Source of the DNA: Caryophanales bacterium UBA1424
Lineage (GTDB): Bacteria > Bacillota_I > Bacilli_A > RFN20 > CAG-826
Direction of reading: 5' to 3'
Assembly: GCA_002329705.1 (NCBI GenBank)
Contig: DCUC01000017.1
Span: 18,593 to 25,464 of the forward strand
Length of the DNA stretch: 6,872 bases
How positions within the stretch are numbered: position 1 is the first letter of the stretch; the number at the start of each line of letters is the position of its first letter. The notes beneath the pieces are model-generated. The model worked only from the letters and a program-made list of their open reading frames with translations. It was not told where the DNA came from and did no database searches. Positions 6,787-6,872 of this stretch are shown piece after piece. Position numbers and translations under genes: made by a program.

Positions 6787-6872
6787 TTGAAAGCTCTCAC
6801 CCGCGTCGAAAAATTCCAGAAGCTGCGCGACGAAATCTCTCGCATGCCAGATGATAGCGAACTTTCGAGTGA
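6787..6872 (+). CDS. Unidentified protein, N-terminal 28 codons only (runs off the window)
   Basis: An open frame starts at TTG 6787 and stays open to the right edge, with only 28 complete codons visible. Read with Met at the start, it begins MKALTRVEKFQKLRDEISRM and continues with an acidic stretch (PDDSELSS). The support for the start is AGGA at 6776-6779, 7 nt upstream, a divergent intergenic region before it, and a base composition that changes from AT-rich to that of the coding regions at this point. The visible part is highly charged and probably helical, with no signal peptide or membrane segment. I do not recognise the family and assign no function. A later ATG at 6844 (residue 20) is in frame but lacks a ribosome binding site. 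Confidence 0.6.
   Translation, partial: MKALTRVEKFQKLRDEISRMPDDSELSS

Noticed and set aside
1..6872. Insertion sequences, CRISPR arrays, tRNA genes, phage or defence genes
   Set aside because: No transposase motif, spaced direct repeats, tRNA cloverleaf or such gene was seen; nearly all of the window is accounted for by housekeeping genes and their control regions.

Overview
The window carries one long forward-strand operon, a separately controlled riboflavin-uptake gene, and a convergent ferredoxin gene. It looks like a moderate-GC relative of the low-GC Gram-positive bacteria (Bacillota, or a Mycoplasmatota-like lineage such as the Acholeplasma/Izemoplasma side). The reasons are the bacterial V/A-type ATPase operon, an FMN riboswitch in front of an ECF-type RibU gene, sigma-A-like promoters, GGAGG ribosome binding sites and a short single-cluster ferredoxin. 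The first gene ends in TGA, overlapping the next start as ATGA, and tryptophan is encoded by TGG, so the standard bacterial code applies and not the Mycoplasma code. The placement is inference; no rRNA or species marker is present.

Positions 1-4728 hold the 3' part of a V/A-type ATPase operon in the order C (partial), F, A, B, D. The genes are packed with a 4-nt overlap or gaps of 2-13 nt. A (catalytic, intact P-loop) and B (non-catalytic, degenerate P-loop, arginine finger) form the A3B3 head. D and F form the central shaft, and C docks the shaft onto the membrane ring. The membrane and peripheral-stalk subunits I, K and E would lie upstream of the window. Only 14 nt further on, at 4743-5549, is a stand-alone NAD(P)H-hydrate dehydratase gene (nnrD), probably read on the same transcript.

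Positions 5550-5744 hold no protein gene. They hold a -10 element, a full FMN (RFN) riboswitch aptamer and an intrinsic terminator. The 3' arm of this terminator also carries the Shine-Dalgarno sequence of ribU. An 8-nt segment at the 5' end of the aptamer is exactly complementary to the terminator's 5' arm, so the whole switch can be read from the sequence. ribU (5745-6449) encodes the riboflavin-binding S component of an ECF transporter. Its stop codon lies in the loop of a bidirectional terminator shared with the convergent ferredoxin gene (6476-6661, minus strand).

Positions 6662-6786 are a divergent intergenic region. It has a very clear sigma-A promoter for the ferredoxin gene on the minus strand and an AT-rich inverted repeat in front of a new forward gene. 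That gene probably starts with TTG at 6787 and runs off the window. No mobile elements, CRISPR arrays, tRNA or rRNA genes were seen. I found no new biological system. The most interesting parts are the compact riboswitch architecture, the extra N-terminal helix of RibU, and the nnrD gene attached to the ATPase operon.
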